Source: Vanilla planifolia (Eukaryota; Streptophyta; Magnoliopsida; Asparagales; Orchidaceae). Taken from it: a stretch of 64,000 nt of DNA. The translations under genes were made by a program, and so were the position numbers. The notes below the pieces were generated by a model, which did not search any database, was not told the origin of the DNA, and saw only the letters and a list, made by a program, of their open reading frames with translations. The stretch is from assembly GCA_023846275.1 (NCBI GenBank), contig JAIUJO010000072.1, positions 764,501 to 828,500 on the forward strand. Direction: 5' to 3'. Shown here in pieces: positions 50,143-64,000 of the stretch. The stretch's first letter is position 1. The number at the start of each line of letters is the position of its first letter.

Positions 50143-53100
50143 GGCATGCTTTATTAGTCATTTTAATTTAGACATGAGTTCATGACTTGGGACGTTGCAC
50201 TCAATCTTCTTTGTAACATAGAATGCAACTTTCTTATATAAAGTTTCTGACTTCATCATATTTTTTAATTAATTGGGTTACATTACTACTAAAGTCTAAT
50301 TCTCCTCGTATGCAACCTTTAGATCCCTTTTATTTTTTAAAATAATTTTGCTACAATTCATCGTATTCTTGTTTTAATACAGATGATATAATATCATTAC
50401 ACACATCTCGATGAGCTCAATTTTGATAAATATTATTTTTTAATATTTCAAATATTTTATTTTGTAAGATTTTAGTATTCTTCATGAGAGATTTTGATTC
50501 TTACTTGATTTAATGATCAAGGATGTTACACAAAACATCTTTAGCATTTTGGACTATAACTTTCCTTCGCAATATGTCTTATTAATTAAAAATTTTAGCT
50601 TTAATGTTTTTATGTTATAATGATTCAACTAATGTCATGTTTTCCTTAATAAATGTTTAATTAAATTGATAATTTTAATTTGTTATTATTTATGCCTATT
50701 TTACGTTATCACTCAAAATAATTTTAAAAGAGGTCTAATTATAATGAAATAGGTGTCATTACACTCTTTGTGGCAAGCTCTATACAATGGAATATTTACC
50801 TCTACATTTTTGGATATTTTATTTTTAAGGGTTTGGGTGCATATTATGAGTCACTCAATTTATGCATGATTTAATGAACAAAAATGTTATACTTAATCTC
50901 CCTAGTTTTTTGAATTCAACTGTATTGTATAATTTATATCATTTCTTTAAATAATTTTCTTTTATTTGGTTGTATTAATATGTAATTTAGAGTTATTTCA
51001 TTTGTGACATTTATATCACTTACATTTTGTTATTTCATATTGTATTGAATATATATCATCCCAATTTAATATATATTTATTTAACATTAAAATAAAAAAT
51101 TATTTTCATTTGCATTAATTCAATTTTGTTATTTTATAAAGCATTTTTTATTTTGAGTTTTATTTGAAGATTGAGGATGCTACAATCCATCTCCTGAATA
51201 TCTAGGAGTGCACTTTTCAACATAACCTTTCTCTCGTTTCTTTTAATGTTTTGCTTTGAATTAGTTCTTTTACTACATAACACTACATCTTCTATCATGT
51301 GATATTTACGTCACTTTTATTTTGTACCTTATTTAACGATTGAGAATGTTATACTCAATCTCCTTAGTATCTTCGAATGCACTCCTATGAGCATTTTATC
51401 TCCTATTTTCTCAATGTTTTCGTTATGATTTATTTACATTACTTTTAAACTCTAACCCTTCTCTCTTATAAACTTTACAACTCTTTGTTTTGTTAATTAC
51501 ATCACAAAACTTTATCTCGTTGGAGCTTTAATACGTATTTTCATTATAAAAATGATCATTTATTTTCAATTATGCTTATTTACTTTGGTAATTTTGAATA
51601 TTCAAATTGATTTCCAGTTGAGACAAAAAGTGTCATTGGACTCCTCTTAATTAGGTTTACCCAATTTAATATGTTTTTAAAATAATTTATTTCCTTTGGT
51701 TTTTCTATGCTTTATAAGATATTCAAATTTATGCGTGATTTGAAGATTGATGTTGTCGCACACGATCTTCTAAGCTTCTTGGAATGCTATTTTTTTATAC
51801 AATTTATCTAGTTTATTCAAAGTTTTTACTTCAAATTTGTTATACTAATATATAACTATAAATCTATTCATTTGTGAAATTTATATTCCTTTCATTTTGT
51901 TAAATTATATTACTAAACTTTATCTCATTTAATCTTTAATATAAATTTTCCTAATATTAAAATAATAACACAATATTATTTATGCTTCTCCAATTTTTAA
52001 TTTACAATAAATCCAGACATGGTCTGATTGAGATGAAACAATCATCGTTTGTCTCATTTTGATGAGGATTATCAAATAGCATATTAATGTCAATATTTTT
52101 AAATATTTTATTTTTTAAAGTTTTGGCATGCTTTCCAAGGCATTTGGTTCAGACCTAATTTAATAATTAGTAATTTGGAATGAATTATTCTTTGAATTTA
52201 GTAAAGTTATATTACTAGGTATCTCTAAATTTTCTCTTGAATGATATTTAAATTACTTTGTATTTGGTTACATTCCATTACACAAATTTATACAAATTAA
52301 ATTCATATTTATTTACTATATATTAAAATAATAATTTATTTTTCTTTATGTTGAATCATTTTTTAAATTCATTGTAATTCTAAATAATGTTAAATAAAGA
52401 AAAAATAAATGCCATCACACTGAAATCTGTAACCTCAATCTAATAAAATATTTAACTTTATATCAGTAAATACTTAATTTTTATGCATTTTAGTATGCTT
52501 TTTTAGGAATTTTGTTTTGCAGATGCTACAATGATTAATGATGCTATACTTGATCTGGTAAGTACCTTGGAATACAATTTTGTCATAAAATTTAATTCAC
52601 TTTTCAAATATTTGTCTTTGATTTTATTGTTAGAAAGAGCAGCACTCGATCTCTTCTTATGTGACTATAAAACTGATTTGGTTTAGATACATTACATTTC
52701 AATTTATCTTAATTTAACTTTAATATAAATTTACTTAATCATTAAAATAATAATAATTTTTTATTTATGCTTATTTAAATTTGTACATCACATTAATTCC
52801 AAATAAGACTAAATAAGATAGAAGAATGTCTCTAGACTCGTCACAATAAGCACTTACAACTAAAACTTTATTTCAATATTCATAGATATTTTATTTTGTC
52901 AAATTTTTAAGTGCTTTATAGAAAATTTCTAATTATCTTTGAATATTGGGTTTAGGATATTGTACTCAATCTCCATAGTATCTTGGAATGAATCTTTCCC
53001 TTATAATTAATCTCATTTCTTAAAAAATTTCACTTTGATTTTGTCATAGTGTATAGATTTAATATATCTCATTTAGTCATTAATATGCATTTACTAAATC

Positions 53101-56100
53101 TTACAATAATAATTTATCATTATTTATATTTATTTGTTTTGGAAAATTATTATAATTCTCAATAATGTCTAATTGTGAGAAGATAATAGTCATTAAACTC
53201 AACTCAATAGACTTTATCTAATTTATTATTTATTTTTATGTTAATTAATAATTTAATGTTGTGAGTTTTAGTATGCTCTTTGATGCATTTTAATTCATAC
53301 ATGTTATGATAATTGGGTATATTATACTAAATCTCATTAGTATCTTAGATTGTAACATTGTAATAAATTTATCTTATTCTTTCTAATTGTTTGCTTTAAT
53401 TTTTTTGCAATATTATGTTTGTCTTAGTCTCTTCTTTTGTGATCTTTAAAATGATTTAATTTACTTAAATTACATTACATCATGTAAGACATTTCAAATT
53501 TAAGATAAAGTAACTTAATGTTAAAATCATAATTTTTTTTATGCATATTTGATTTTGTGAATCACTTTAATTCCAAACGAAGTTCATCGAGAGAAAACAA
53601 ACATCTTTGCACTCATCTCTAAATGTTTTATTCAATTAAGACTTTTTTCTATTTTATTAAATATTTAGTTTGTTAAAGTTTCAAGATTTATGAAACATTT
53701 CCAATCAATTCTTATTTTTTCATAGAGGATGTTGACACATTCTTAGTAGTATCTTATAACTATGCTTTCACCAATAATTAATCTCATTTCTTCAATGCTT
53801 TCATAATGATTTAATCATAATATATTGCTACAATTTATCTTATTTTGTTTTATATATGCATGTATACTCAATATTTAAATAATAATTTATAATTATTTAT
53901 TCTTAATTTTTTTAAATGCATCGAATTTTTAAATGAGCTCCAATCAAGTCAAAACAAAAATCATTAGACTCATCTCAATGTGTTGTATCAAGTTAAATAT
54001 TCATTCATAAATTTTGAAATATTTAATTTTTTTTAAATTTTTGTAGATTTCCTAAGACATTGTAATTCAGGACTAGTTTGTTGATTGTGAATACCACACT
54101 CAATCTCTTTAGTATCCTAGAGTACAAATTTCGCACACAATTTTTCTCAATTCTTCAACCTTTTTACATCAATTGGGCTATGTTATTTCAAAACTCTAAT
54201 TCTTCTTTAGTGTACCTTGGCTTTGATTTAACCTAGTGAGATTATATTATTTTAATTTATCTCATTTTTTAATTAATTTTCATCTATTTAAAATTAAAAA
54301 TACAAACTTATAATTACTTATGTATTTTATGTGATAATTCCTTGTAATTTCAAACATAATCTAATCAAGACAAAACCAATTTTGTTCGACTCTTCTCAAC
54401 GAGCACTATCCAATTCTATAGTCATTATATATTTTTATATATTTCATTTTGTAGAGTTTTAGCATGACATAATACATTTAAAGTTGTAGATGAATTAGTG
54501 ATAGAAGAGGTTGCATCCAATATCTTTGTTTTCTTAGTTTCAACTTACATGTAAAATTTATCTCATTTCATCAAATGTTTTACAATGATTTGGTTATATT
54601 GCATTGAATCAATTTATCTCATTTTATTTAAATATATGTTAACTTAACATTAAAGTAATAACTAGATATTATTTATGTTTAATTACTATGGTAATCTGCA
54701 TTAATTGTAAATGAGGACTGTTGAAGACAAACCAAATATCATTAAACTTGACTCAATGAGAGCTATCATATTACATATCTATTTTAATATTTTTAAGCAA
54801 TTTATTTTATTATTTTTTGACAAGTTTTTAAACAATTAGATTTTGCATGATATGATGATAAAGTATGTTGCATTCAATCAATACAACTTGTAGTGCAACT
54901 TTCTCAAACTATTTGTCTCATCTTTCAAATTTTTTAGTTTGAAACTCTTATATTGCTATGTAACTCTAAATGTCTTATCATGTGACCTTCATATCACCTT
55001 CATTTTGTGAAATTATATTTCTTTATTTATATCTTTTTAGCTTTAATACATTTTTTTAATGTTAAAAAACTTATTTATTATTATTTATTCTTTTTTTAGT
55101 TTGTTAAATTCTAAGAAATCCAAATCATGTCCTATCAAGACAATAAATTTCATTGGACTTGTCTCAAAGAGCATTATCATTAGTTTTGACAATCTTGGCA
55201 AGAAATTTCTATTCATGGAAGAATTGATGTTCAGGTTATTGAACTTGATGTCCATATTTTTTAATGCAACTTTCATGTGGAATTTATCTCATTCCATCAA
55301 ATGCTTCTCATTGAATTGGATATATTATGTTACTTCAATTTATCTATAGTTAGCTTTAATGTACACATTATTTGCTATTGTAATAATAATTTATTATTTT
55401 TTATGTTTCCTTAAATTAGGTAATTCATAGTAATTTTAAATGCATCTTGATGAAGATAAAACAAATAGCATTGCACTTGTCTCAACATGCTCTATCCAAT
55501 TAATTATATTATTTTTATTTTTTTAAAATATTTTATTTTTTAATTATTTTAGGATGCTTTGTGAGACATTTTGAATCATAACATATTTGTTTATCATGGA
55601 TATCATAAAAGATCTCCTTAGAATCTTTGAATGCACATTTTCCATATAAATTATCTCATTTTTTTCAATTTATTTGCTTTGATTTTGTTGTATTACTATT
55701 TAACTCTACATCTCCTCTTATGTGACAATTATATCATTTAGATTTGGTTATATTACATTGCTTCAATTTATCTCATGCTAGCTTTATTATATATTATTGT
55801 TTAATTAGAATGATAATTTAGTATTATTTTTTCTTATTTAAATTGGTAATTCATAAGATTTCATAATGGGGTTTGATTAATACAAAACAAATTTTTTTGA
55901 AATCATCAAGATGATGTATATCCAACATTTTAAATTTTCTAAATATTTTATTTTCTATGGTTTTATTATAGTTTATGAGATATTTCATTCTGTACTTATT
56001 TTAAAAATAGAGGTAGTTACCATAATCTTCTTATTATCATTGAATGCAACTTTCCAAGGCAATCTCTCACTTAACATTTTTTATTTTGATTTGGTTATAT

Positions 56101-59100
56101 TACTATGAAATGTAGTTCTTCTCTCTTGTAACACTTGCATAACTTAAATTTTGTTAGACTACATTACTTATATTTATTTATTTGTAGATTTAATATATAT
56201 TTGCATAATACCAATATAATAATTTCTAATAATATATAATTATTTATTTTAATAGTTAGTTGTAATTTCATACAAGGTTAAATTGAGATGAAATAGATGT
56301 CTTTTGTCTCATCTCAAAGAGATTTATAAAATGAAATAAATTGCTTTTCCTATACTTTATGACACTTTTGAAGCCATAACTAAATTAACAATTGAAAAAG
56401 TTCCATTCAATATTTTAAATACCTTTTAAAGCAAGTTTTCAATTGATTTATCTCTCTTTTTAAAAATTTTAACTTTGATTTTTTTATATTATTATGTTAT
56501 TTAAAATCTCGTATCACATGACATTTATATCACTTTAATTTGTTATAATATATCTTTTCAATCTATCTCATTTCTAACTTTAAAATAAATTTATTTAACA
56601 TTAAAATTGTAATTTATTATTTTTCATGCTTATTTAAGTTTATACTTCATGGTAATTTAAACTAGGTATTATTGAGAAGAAAAAAATTTCATTGAACTTT
56701 GTTAGCTAGTATTATCCAATTAAATAATTATGTTTTATTTTTAAATGTTTCACTTTCCTGAATTTTACAATATTTTTTGAGATAGTTAAATTCAAAACTA
56801 ATTTGATAATCTAGGATGTTTCATTCAGTATTTATGGACACAACTTTCTTGTACAATATTTTTCATTTATTAAACTTTTATATTTAGATTTTCATTTATT
56901 ACATTAATTTGTGTTATTTCATCTTTAATATGCATTTACTCAACAGTAAAATAATTTTTTCTTATATATAATATTTAATTACTTTTGCAATTAATAATAA
57001 TCTCAAATGAGTCTATTTAAGAAAAAAGCTATCAATAGACTAGTCGCAATAAACTTTATCTAATCAAATATTCATTACATATTATTAAACTTTATGTTTA
57101 CTAAAGTTTTGGTGTATGTTAGACGAGAGTATGGTTCATAAAATATTTAATAATCGGTGATATTATGCTCGACTTGTTTGATATCTTGAAATATAACTTT
57201 CTCTAATAATTTATCTCATTTAAGCAGAAATATTGCTTTGATCTTAATATGTTATTGCAATGAACCACTAAATTATCTATTGTATGACCCTTAGAATTCT
57301 TGGATTTGGTCATATTACATTGCTTTAATTTATCATATTTCAACTTTAATATTTGTTTAATAAATATTAAATTAATAATTTTTTGTTGCTTATGTCACTT
57401 TTTTTTAGTTTGAAATTAAGTTTGATCGAGAAAACACAAACGTCATAAAACTCAACTTGATGAGATGTGCCAAATTAAATATTTATTTATATATTTTTTT
57501 AATTTTTTAATTTTTTAGAAGTTTTGAATACTTTGTGAGATATTTTGATTTACAGCTCATTTGACATTTGAGTATATCTCACTACATCACCATATTATCA
57601 TGGAATGCTAGTTTCATATATAATTTATTTCATTCATTTATTTTTTTGCTTTGATTTTGTCATATTACATTGCTTTAATTTATTAATTTAATGTTTATTA
57701 TATATTTAATTAATATTGAAATAATAATTCATTATTATTTGTACTTATTTACTTTACTAATTTGTAATAATTCCAAACAAAATTGAATAATGAAGAAATA
57801 AATGTCGTTGGACGAGTCATGATGAGCAATATCTATTGAAATAATAACTTTTTTAAATATTTTATTTTTATTAGTTTTTAATGCTTTATGAGTGCTTTTG
57901 GTTAGTACATGATTTGTTCATTGGCAATGTTACACTCAATCTTTTTGGTATCATGGATCATAACATTCTTGCACCAATTTTCTTATTATTATAAATTTTT
58001 CTTTCATTTGGATTTCTTGTTATGAAGATCATATTCTTCTCTCTTGTAACATTTGCATCACTTTGATTTGGCAAGATTATTCTACTTTAATTTACATTAT
58101 TTTAACTTTAATTTTTATTTACCTAATATTAAAAAAATAATTTAATTTTTTATGCTTATTTACTTTGATAATTGTTTAAATATAACAAGTTTGATTGAAA
58201 TGAATTACACATGTCTAAATAAGGTTTATCCAACAAAATATTCGTTTTAATATTTTATTTTGTTGGATTTTTCGGTGCATTCTAAGTCGTTTATATTTGC
58301 ACATGATTTGATGATCAAGAAAAATACACTTCATCTCTATAGTATCATGGAACAAAACTTTCATATATAATTTATCCAACTTGAAATTTTTCAATTTGAT
58401 TGGTTTCTATTACTATGTAACCCTAAATCTTCTTTCGCAAGATATTTACATCACTTTGATTTGTTTATATACATTAATTTAATTTATCTAATTATAGGCT
58501 TACTATATCACACTTCATTTTAAAATAGTAATTTATTATTATCTAAGCTTATTATATCATTTAAGTCACAATAATTCAAACCAGGCTTGAGGAACATTAG
58601 AAAAAAGCCATTTGGACTCCTCTTGATGAGCTCAATTAAATTACAATTTCAATTTTACATGTTTAAATTTTTTTTTTTGCAATTTATCAAACTTGATGAG
58701 ACATTTTAATTCAATCCTAATATAGCAATAGAGGATGTTTCTATCGATCTTTTTAGTATATTAGAATACAACTTATACAATTTATTTTATTTTTTAAAAT
58801 AGTTTATTTTAATTAAGTTATATTATTGTATAACTCTAAATTCCTTTGATGAGACATTACATCACTATAGTTGTTTTTATTATGTTACAACCATTCATCT
58901 TATTTTAATTTTAAAGAAAATTGTTATATTAAAATAATAATTCATTATTATCTATGTTTTTTAAGATTTTTAATTCATAATAATTTCAAAAGATGCTCAT
59001 TTGAGACTAAATAAATGACATTGGACTCACCTTGATGAGCTTTATCTAATTTAATATTCATTTTTTATATTTTGAAATATATTTTTTTTCTTTATCTTGG

Positions 59101-62100
59101 CATGTTTCATGAGTTATTTTAGTTTGTATATGATTTGATGATCGATAAAGTTTCACTAAATTTCAAAACTATCTTCGAAAGGAACTTTCTTATGCAATTT
59201 ATTTAAAAAACCTTTGCTTTAATTTTGTTATAACACTATGAATTTTATTTGATTACAATGCCTTAGCTGATCCCATTTTAGTTTTAAAACATATGTAATA
59301 TGTATTTTTGAAATTTATAATTTTTATGCTTATTTCACTCTGGTAATTTAAAATAATTACAAATGAGGTTTGATGAAGAAAAAAAAATTTATTGGACTTG
59401 GCCCAAGGACCTCTATGGAATTCAATATTCATTTATGTTGTTTTTAAATATTTTATTATCTAGCATTTATTTATGCTTTATGAGATTTTTATTTGTACCT
59501 AATAATTATTAGTGATGCTACACTCGAATTTCTCACTATCCTGCAATGTAAATTTTCTTTATAATTCATCTTAAGTTTTCAAAAACGATTGATTGATTTC
59601 CATATACTATTATTTAATTCTAACTCTTTATGCATGATATTTAAATTCCTTAAATTTTCTTATATTATATTACTTCAATTTATCTTTTTTGCACTTTTAT
59701 ATATACTTACTTGTTCTTTGAACAATAATTTATTTCATTTGTGCTTACATAAGTAATTCAATATCTTCAAAATGTGGTTTAACTTGACACTTAGAAAAGT
59801 TGTTGGACTTGTCTACTAATATTTATTTCTATTTGTTTGAATTCTTTATTTTCTTGTGTTTTGGCATATTTATAAGTCATTTTTGAGTTCCTTAGTAATA
59901 CGATATGCATCTTTCTTATAGAATTTATTTTATTTGTTAAAGTATTTTACTCTTATAAGGTTATGTTATTATGTAACACTAAATCTTCTCTTGTGTGACT
60001 TTTATATTACTTTGATTTTGTTATTTTATATTATTTCAATTTATTTTGTTTAATAATTAACATATATTTATTTAATATATAAAATTTATTTATCATATTT
60101 ATGTTTATATTTTTTTCAATTTATAATTATTTTGAACAAGCTCTGATCTAAGAAAATATGATTCATTTATTTTATATTTTTTAAATACTTTGTTTTCTAG
60201 TGTTTTAGAATACTTTATAGGTAATTTTTGTTTATATTATAACTTATATGACAACCAAATATGTCACCCTTAATCTCTTAAGTGTCCTGGAATGTAATGC
60301 TTTTATATATAGTACCTTAATTATTAAAATTTTGTCTTTCACATTCTTATATTTTCTAGTGCATCAAAATGTCCTTTTGATTGACCTTTACATCACTTTT
60401 ATTTTGGTATATTTTGTTGCCTAAGTTAATCATTTTCCCACTTTATTATATATTTACCTACTATTAAACTAATACTTTGCTATTATTTACCTCTTTTTAA
60501 AAGTATAATTTGCAGTAATTCAAAACATCCACTAATCCAAACAAGCTAATGTTAGTAGACTTATCTTTTGGAGCTCTATCTATTAAAATATTAATTATTA
60601 TATGTTATAAATCTTTGGCTAACATTACAAGATATTTTGATTCAGAATAATTTTAAGAATTGAGGATATTACATTCAATTTACATAAATCATAGAATATA
60701 ACTTTTGTTAACAATTTATCTTGTTTTTTCATTTGTTACATTTTCTTTGGTTATAATATTCTGTAATTTTAAATATCCAATAATGTGAACTTTATGTCAC
60801 ATAAATTTAGTTATATACATTAGCATAATTTACCATATTTCAATTGAAAACAAATTTTTTGATTATCAAATTAATAATTTATTTTTATTTGTGCCTACTT
60901 AATTTTTTAGTTTCTACTAAGTCCAAATTAAGATGAAAACATGTCATTGGAATTATCAAATTATCTAATGAAGATGAAAACATGTCATTGGAATAAGCTC
61001 AATGAAATCTTTCTAATTAAATATTAATTTTTATATTTTTAAATACTTTATTCTAATAAGATTTGATAGACATTCGAAGAATTTCTTTCATACATTGTTT
61101 GATGATTGTGGATGTTGCAATTGATCCTTTTAATTTCTTGGAATGCATGTTTCACATAATTTTTCTTTTCATTTTTCTAAATTTATATTTTTTATTTTTT
61201 TTAAAATGAAACATTAATTCCCACATTGTGTGACCTTTATATCACTTTCATTTTGTTACAAATTATTATCTCAATTTATTTCCTTCTTTTTTATTATAAA
61301 GTAATTAAATATAAAATTGTATTTTGTTATTATATATACTTAATTTTTTTAAATTATTACTAATTTAAAATAATGTTTGATTGGGGTAAAAGAAATATCG
61401 TTCATTGGACATGCCTTGGTGAGTTCCTTTAAAGTAAATGGTTACTTTAAATTTTTAAAAATTTAATTTTTTTGGAGATTTGTCTCACTTTAAAAGATAT
61501 TTTCATTCATACATCATTTAGCGATCAAGGAAGTTACACTCGCTCTCCTTAACAAGTTAGAGTGCTGCTCTCTAGTATTATTTATTATATTTTCTAAACG
61601 TTTTTTGTTTTAAATTAGTTATATTATGACAAAGCACAAATTCTCCTGTAGTGTGCTCTTCACATTGCTTAGATTTCATATTATTACATCGCTTGAAATA
61701 ATCATTTTCAGCTTCATTATATATTTAATAAATATAAAAATAAAAATTTCTTATTATTTATATTATTTAGTTTAATTATTCATAGTAATTTCAAACAAGG
61801 TCTATTTGAGACATTTTAAATCACGCTTGATTTGATGATAATAGATGTTATGCATGAAATTGCTAATACTTTGGGATGCAACTTTCTCATACAAATTATC
61901 ATATTTATTAAAATTCTTTTCTTTTATTTAGTTAAATTGCTATGCAACACTAATTCTCCTCATATGTGACCTTTATATGTCTTTTATTTAGTTATATCAC
62001 ATTGTTTCAATTTAACATTTTCCTAATCTAATACAAATTAATTAAAACTAAATTAATATTTATTATTTTTATTATTATATATATTGATAATTTATCATAA

Positions 62101-64000
62101 TTAAAAACTTTATTTGATTTAGACTAAACACATGCATTTAGAATTGTGCTAACTAGATATATCCAATTAAAATTTATTTTTTTATATTTTTAAATGTTTG
62201 TTTTTGATGATTTTGTTAGGCTTTATGAGACATTTCAATTCATGCATCTTTTATTGAAATAAAATGCTTGCACTTGACATCCTTTGTATCATGGAGGGTA
62301 TCTTTCCAAATAATATACCTCATTCTCTTAATTTTTTTATTTGATTTTCTTGTATTATATTTCTTTAATTTTTTTTGTTCAATAAATATTACTTATTATT
62401 ATTATTATTATTTACACTTATTTACTTTGGTATGTTATTAAAATTCCACATGAGACCAATAAAGATGACCCATCAAATTCATCTTGGTGAGCTCTTTCTA
62501 CTAAAATATTCATTTTTATAAATTTAAATATTTCATTTTTAGAGTTTTGCCATTCTTGGTGAGTTATTTCAATACATACCTTAGTTTGATATCGACAATC
62601 ATATACTTGACTTTCTTAGTATCTCTAAATGCAATTTTTCCTTCAACTTTATCTCATTTCTTCAAATATTTCACTTTTGTCTTTTTATATTATAACTTAA
62701 CTCAAAATCTCCTCTTGTGTGACATTTGTATAACTCTAGTTTGTTTATATTAATTTGTATTAATTTATCTCATTTCAAATTTAATATATATATTTACTTA
62801 ATATTAAAATAATAATTTATTTCTAATTATGTTTATTTTATTTTGTAATCATAATAATTAAAAAATGGTCCCATGGAAACAAAATAATGGTCGTTGCTCT
62901 CATCTCGTTGAGCTCTATCAAATTAAATATTCATTTTTATAATTTAAAAATGTTTGATTTAAAGTGTTTTCTCATATTCTATGAGGTATTTCAATTTGTT
63001 GATTTAGTAATTGGAGATGTTACCCTCCATTTTCTTAATATCTTTGAGTGTATCTTTGTCACACAATTTATCTGATTATTTAGAATCTTTACCTTTGATT
63101 TCATTATAGTGCATCAAAACTCAAAATTCTATGTAATACAAGTTTTACATTACTACCATTATGTCATATTATTTTACTTTAATTTATCTTAATTCATCAT
63201 TAATATATATATATATAATTAATATTAAAATTTTCATTTATTATTTATTTATCTTTTCAATTCATAGTTTTTTCATTCATTGTGTGATGGAAACAAAATA
63301 ACAATTGTTTAGATCACATCAATGAGCTTTAAAAAAAATTAAAAAAAATTAATTTTAATATTTAAAAATTTCACAGTTTGTATTGTTTTGGTAGGTTTTA
63401 TGAGAATTTTTGTTCTTAATGTTTTTTATTATTTGGCAAATTTTGTGAGACAATTCGATTCACACTTGATTTACCTTTTTAGGATATTTCACTAAATATC
63501 CTTATTTTGTTTAGGTACAGCTTTACCATATAATTTGTCTCAATTTTTAAAATCTTTTGCTTTAATTTTTTAATATTTCTACCAAAATGAATTTCTCATC
63601 TCATGTGTCGCTTAAATCCCACCATTTTTTTTAATTAAATTGCTTCAATTTTCTTATTTTAGAATTAATATATATCTACATTATTTAAAAATATTAATTT
63701 ATAATTTTTTATGTTTATTAACTTCTGTAATTCATAGTATTACTTAATGTTATGTGTCTTTCCTTGATATGCTCTATCCAATTAAATGTTCATTTTTATA
63801 TTCTTATTTATTTTCTTTGGTATGGTTTTTTCACTTCTTATGAGACATTTGTTTTGTACCTTATTTGATGATCATGCATATTATACTCAGTTTCATTATT
63901 ATCATAGAATGCTACTTTCTCATATAATTTATCTCATTCTTTAAATATTTTTCATTGTATTAGTTATATTACAACGAAATACTGATACTCCTCTTGTGTG
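50143..64000. repeat. Degenerate AT-rich satellite array, unit about 380 bp, to the right edge
   Basis: About 37 diverged units in one orientation. A typical unit has, in order: TTGGCATGCTTTATGAG-like, TTTGATGATTGAGGATGTTA-like, CACTCAATCTCCTTAGTATC-like, TTGGAATGCAACTTTC-like, ACAATTTATCTCATTT, TTTGATTTGGTTATATTACT, TCTCCTCTTGTGTGACCTTT, a second GATTTGGTTATATTACAT, ATTAAAATAATAATTTATTA, TGCTTATTTACTTTGGTAAT, TTGATTGAGATGAAACAAAT and ATTGGACTCATCTCAATGAG. The TTGGAATGCAACTTTC landmark recurs, for example, near 50221, 51375, 52985, 54118, 55628, 56042, 57600, 58762, 60290, 61140, 62630 and 63905. Thirty-six intervals between 50221 and 63905 average about 380 bp. Unit lengths vary from about 170 to 480 bp by deletion and insertion. 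Short frames of 60-96 codons are chance frames. No genes, RNA genes or mobile elements are recognised in this stretch. Confidence 0.85.

Noticed and set aside
50143..64000. 5S rRNA-like or coding sequence in the right-hand satellite
   Set aside because: None of the 5S landmarks (TCACCCATCC, CAAGCACGCTTAA) was found there, and frames are short with no domain-like features.

Overview
The window looks like nuclear DNA of a seed plant. The supporting evidence is an intact plant-type Ty3/gypsy chromovirus with a tRNA-iMet primer site, a decayed Ty1/copia-like element, plant-like 5S rRNA relics and very AT-rich tandem DNA. I cannot name the species. I see no single-copy host gene. The only convincing protein-coding region is the 1468-codon gag-pol of one retrotransposon. 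The window is best read as a heterochromatic stretch made of several tandem repeat families, cut by mobile elements of very different ages.

Layout. 1-12261: a CA/CATG/CATA-rich array of nearly alternating pyrimidine-purine DNA that runs off the left edge. 12262-18963: a decayed Ty1/copia-like element with two divergent LTRs of about 2.3-2.4 kb around only about 2 kb of broken internal sequence. 18964-25815: the CA-rich array resumes on the same strand and contains a tandem duplication with a unit of about 2.1 kb. 25816 to about 39215: an AT-rich array whose units carry degenerate 5S rRNA-like sequences, all on the minus strand, alternating with purine-rich (GA) modules. One 5S copy appears to be split by an LTR-like insertion of about 2.1 kb (34587-36666). 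About 39216-39479 and 50138-64000: a different AT-rich satellite with a degenerate unit averaging about 380 bp, interrupted close to its left edge by the young retrotransposon at 39480-50137.

The young element is complete. It has a 5-bp target duplication (ACTTT), LTRs of 3062 and 3061 bp that differ at three bases and one poly-A length step by my reading, a tRNA-iMet primer site, one open gag-pol frame (Gag, zinc knuckle, protease, reverse transcriptase, RNase H, integrase with GPY motif, C-terminal chromodomain), and a polypurine tract. Its GC- and CpG-rich LTRs contrast sharply with the AT-rich DNA around it.

The least expected signal is the 5S-derived array. At least five recognisable 5S rRNA-like segments, in one orientation, recur every 1.3-2.8 kb inside a composite unit with GA-rich modules. 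They could be a fossil 5S rDNA locus, or a satellite or mobile element that captured 5S sequence. All comparisons were made by eye against family knowledge, with no database search.
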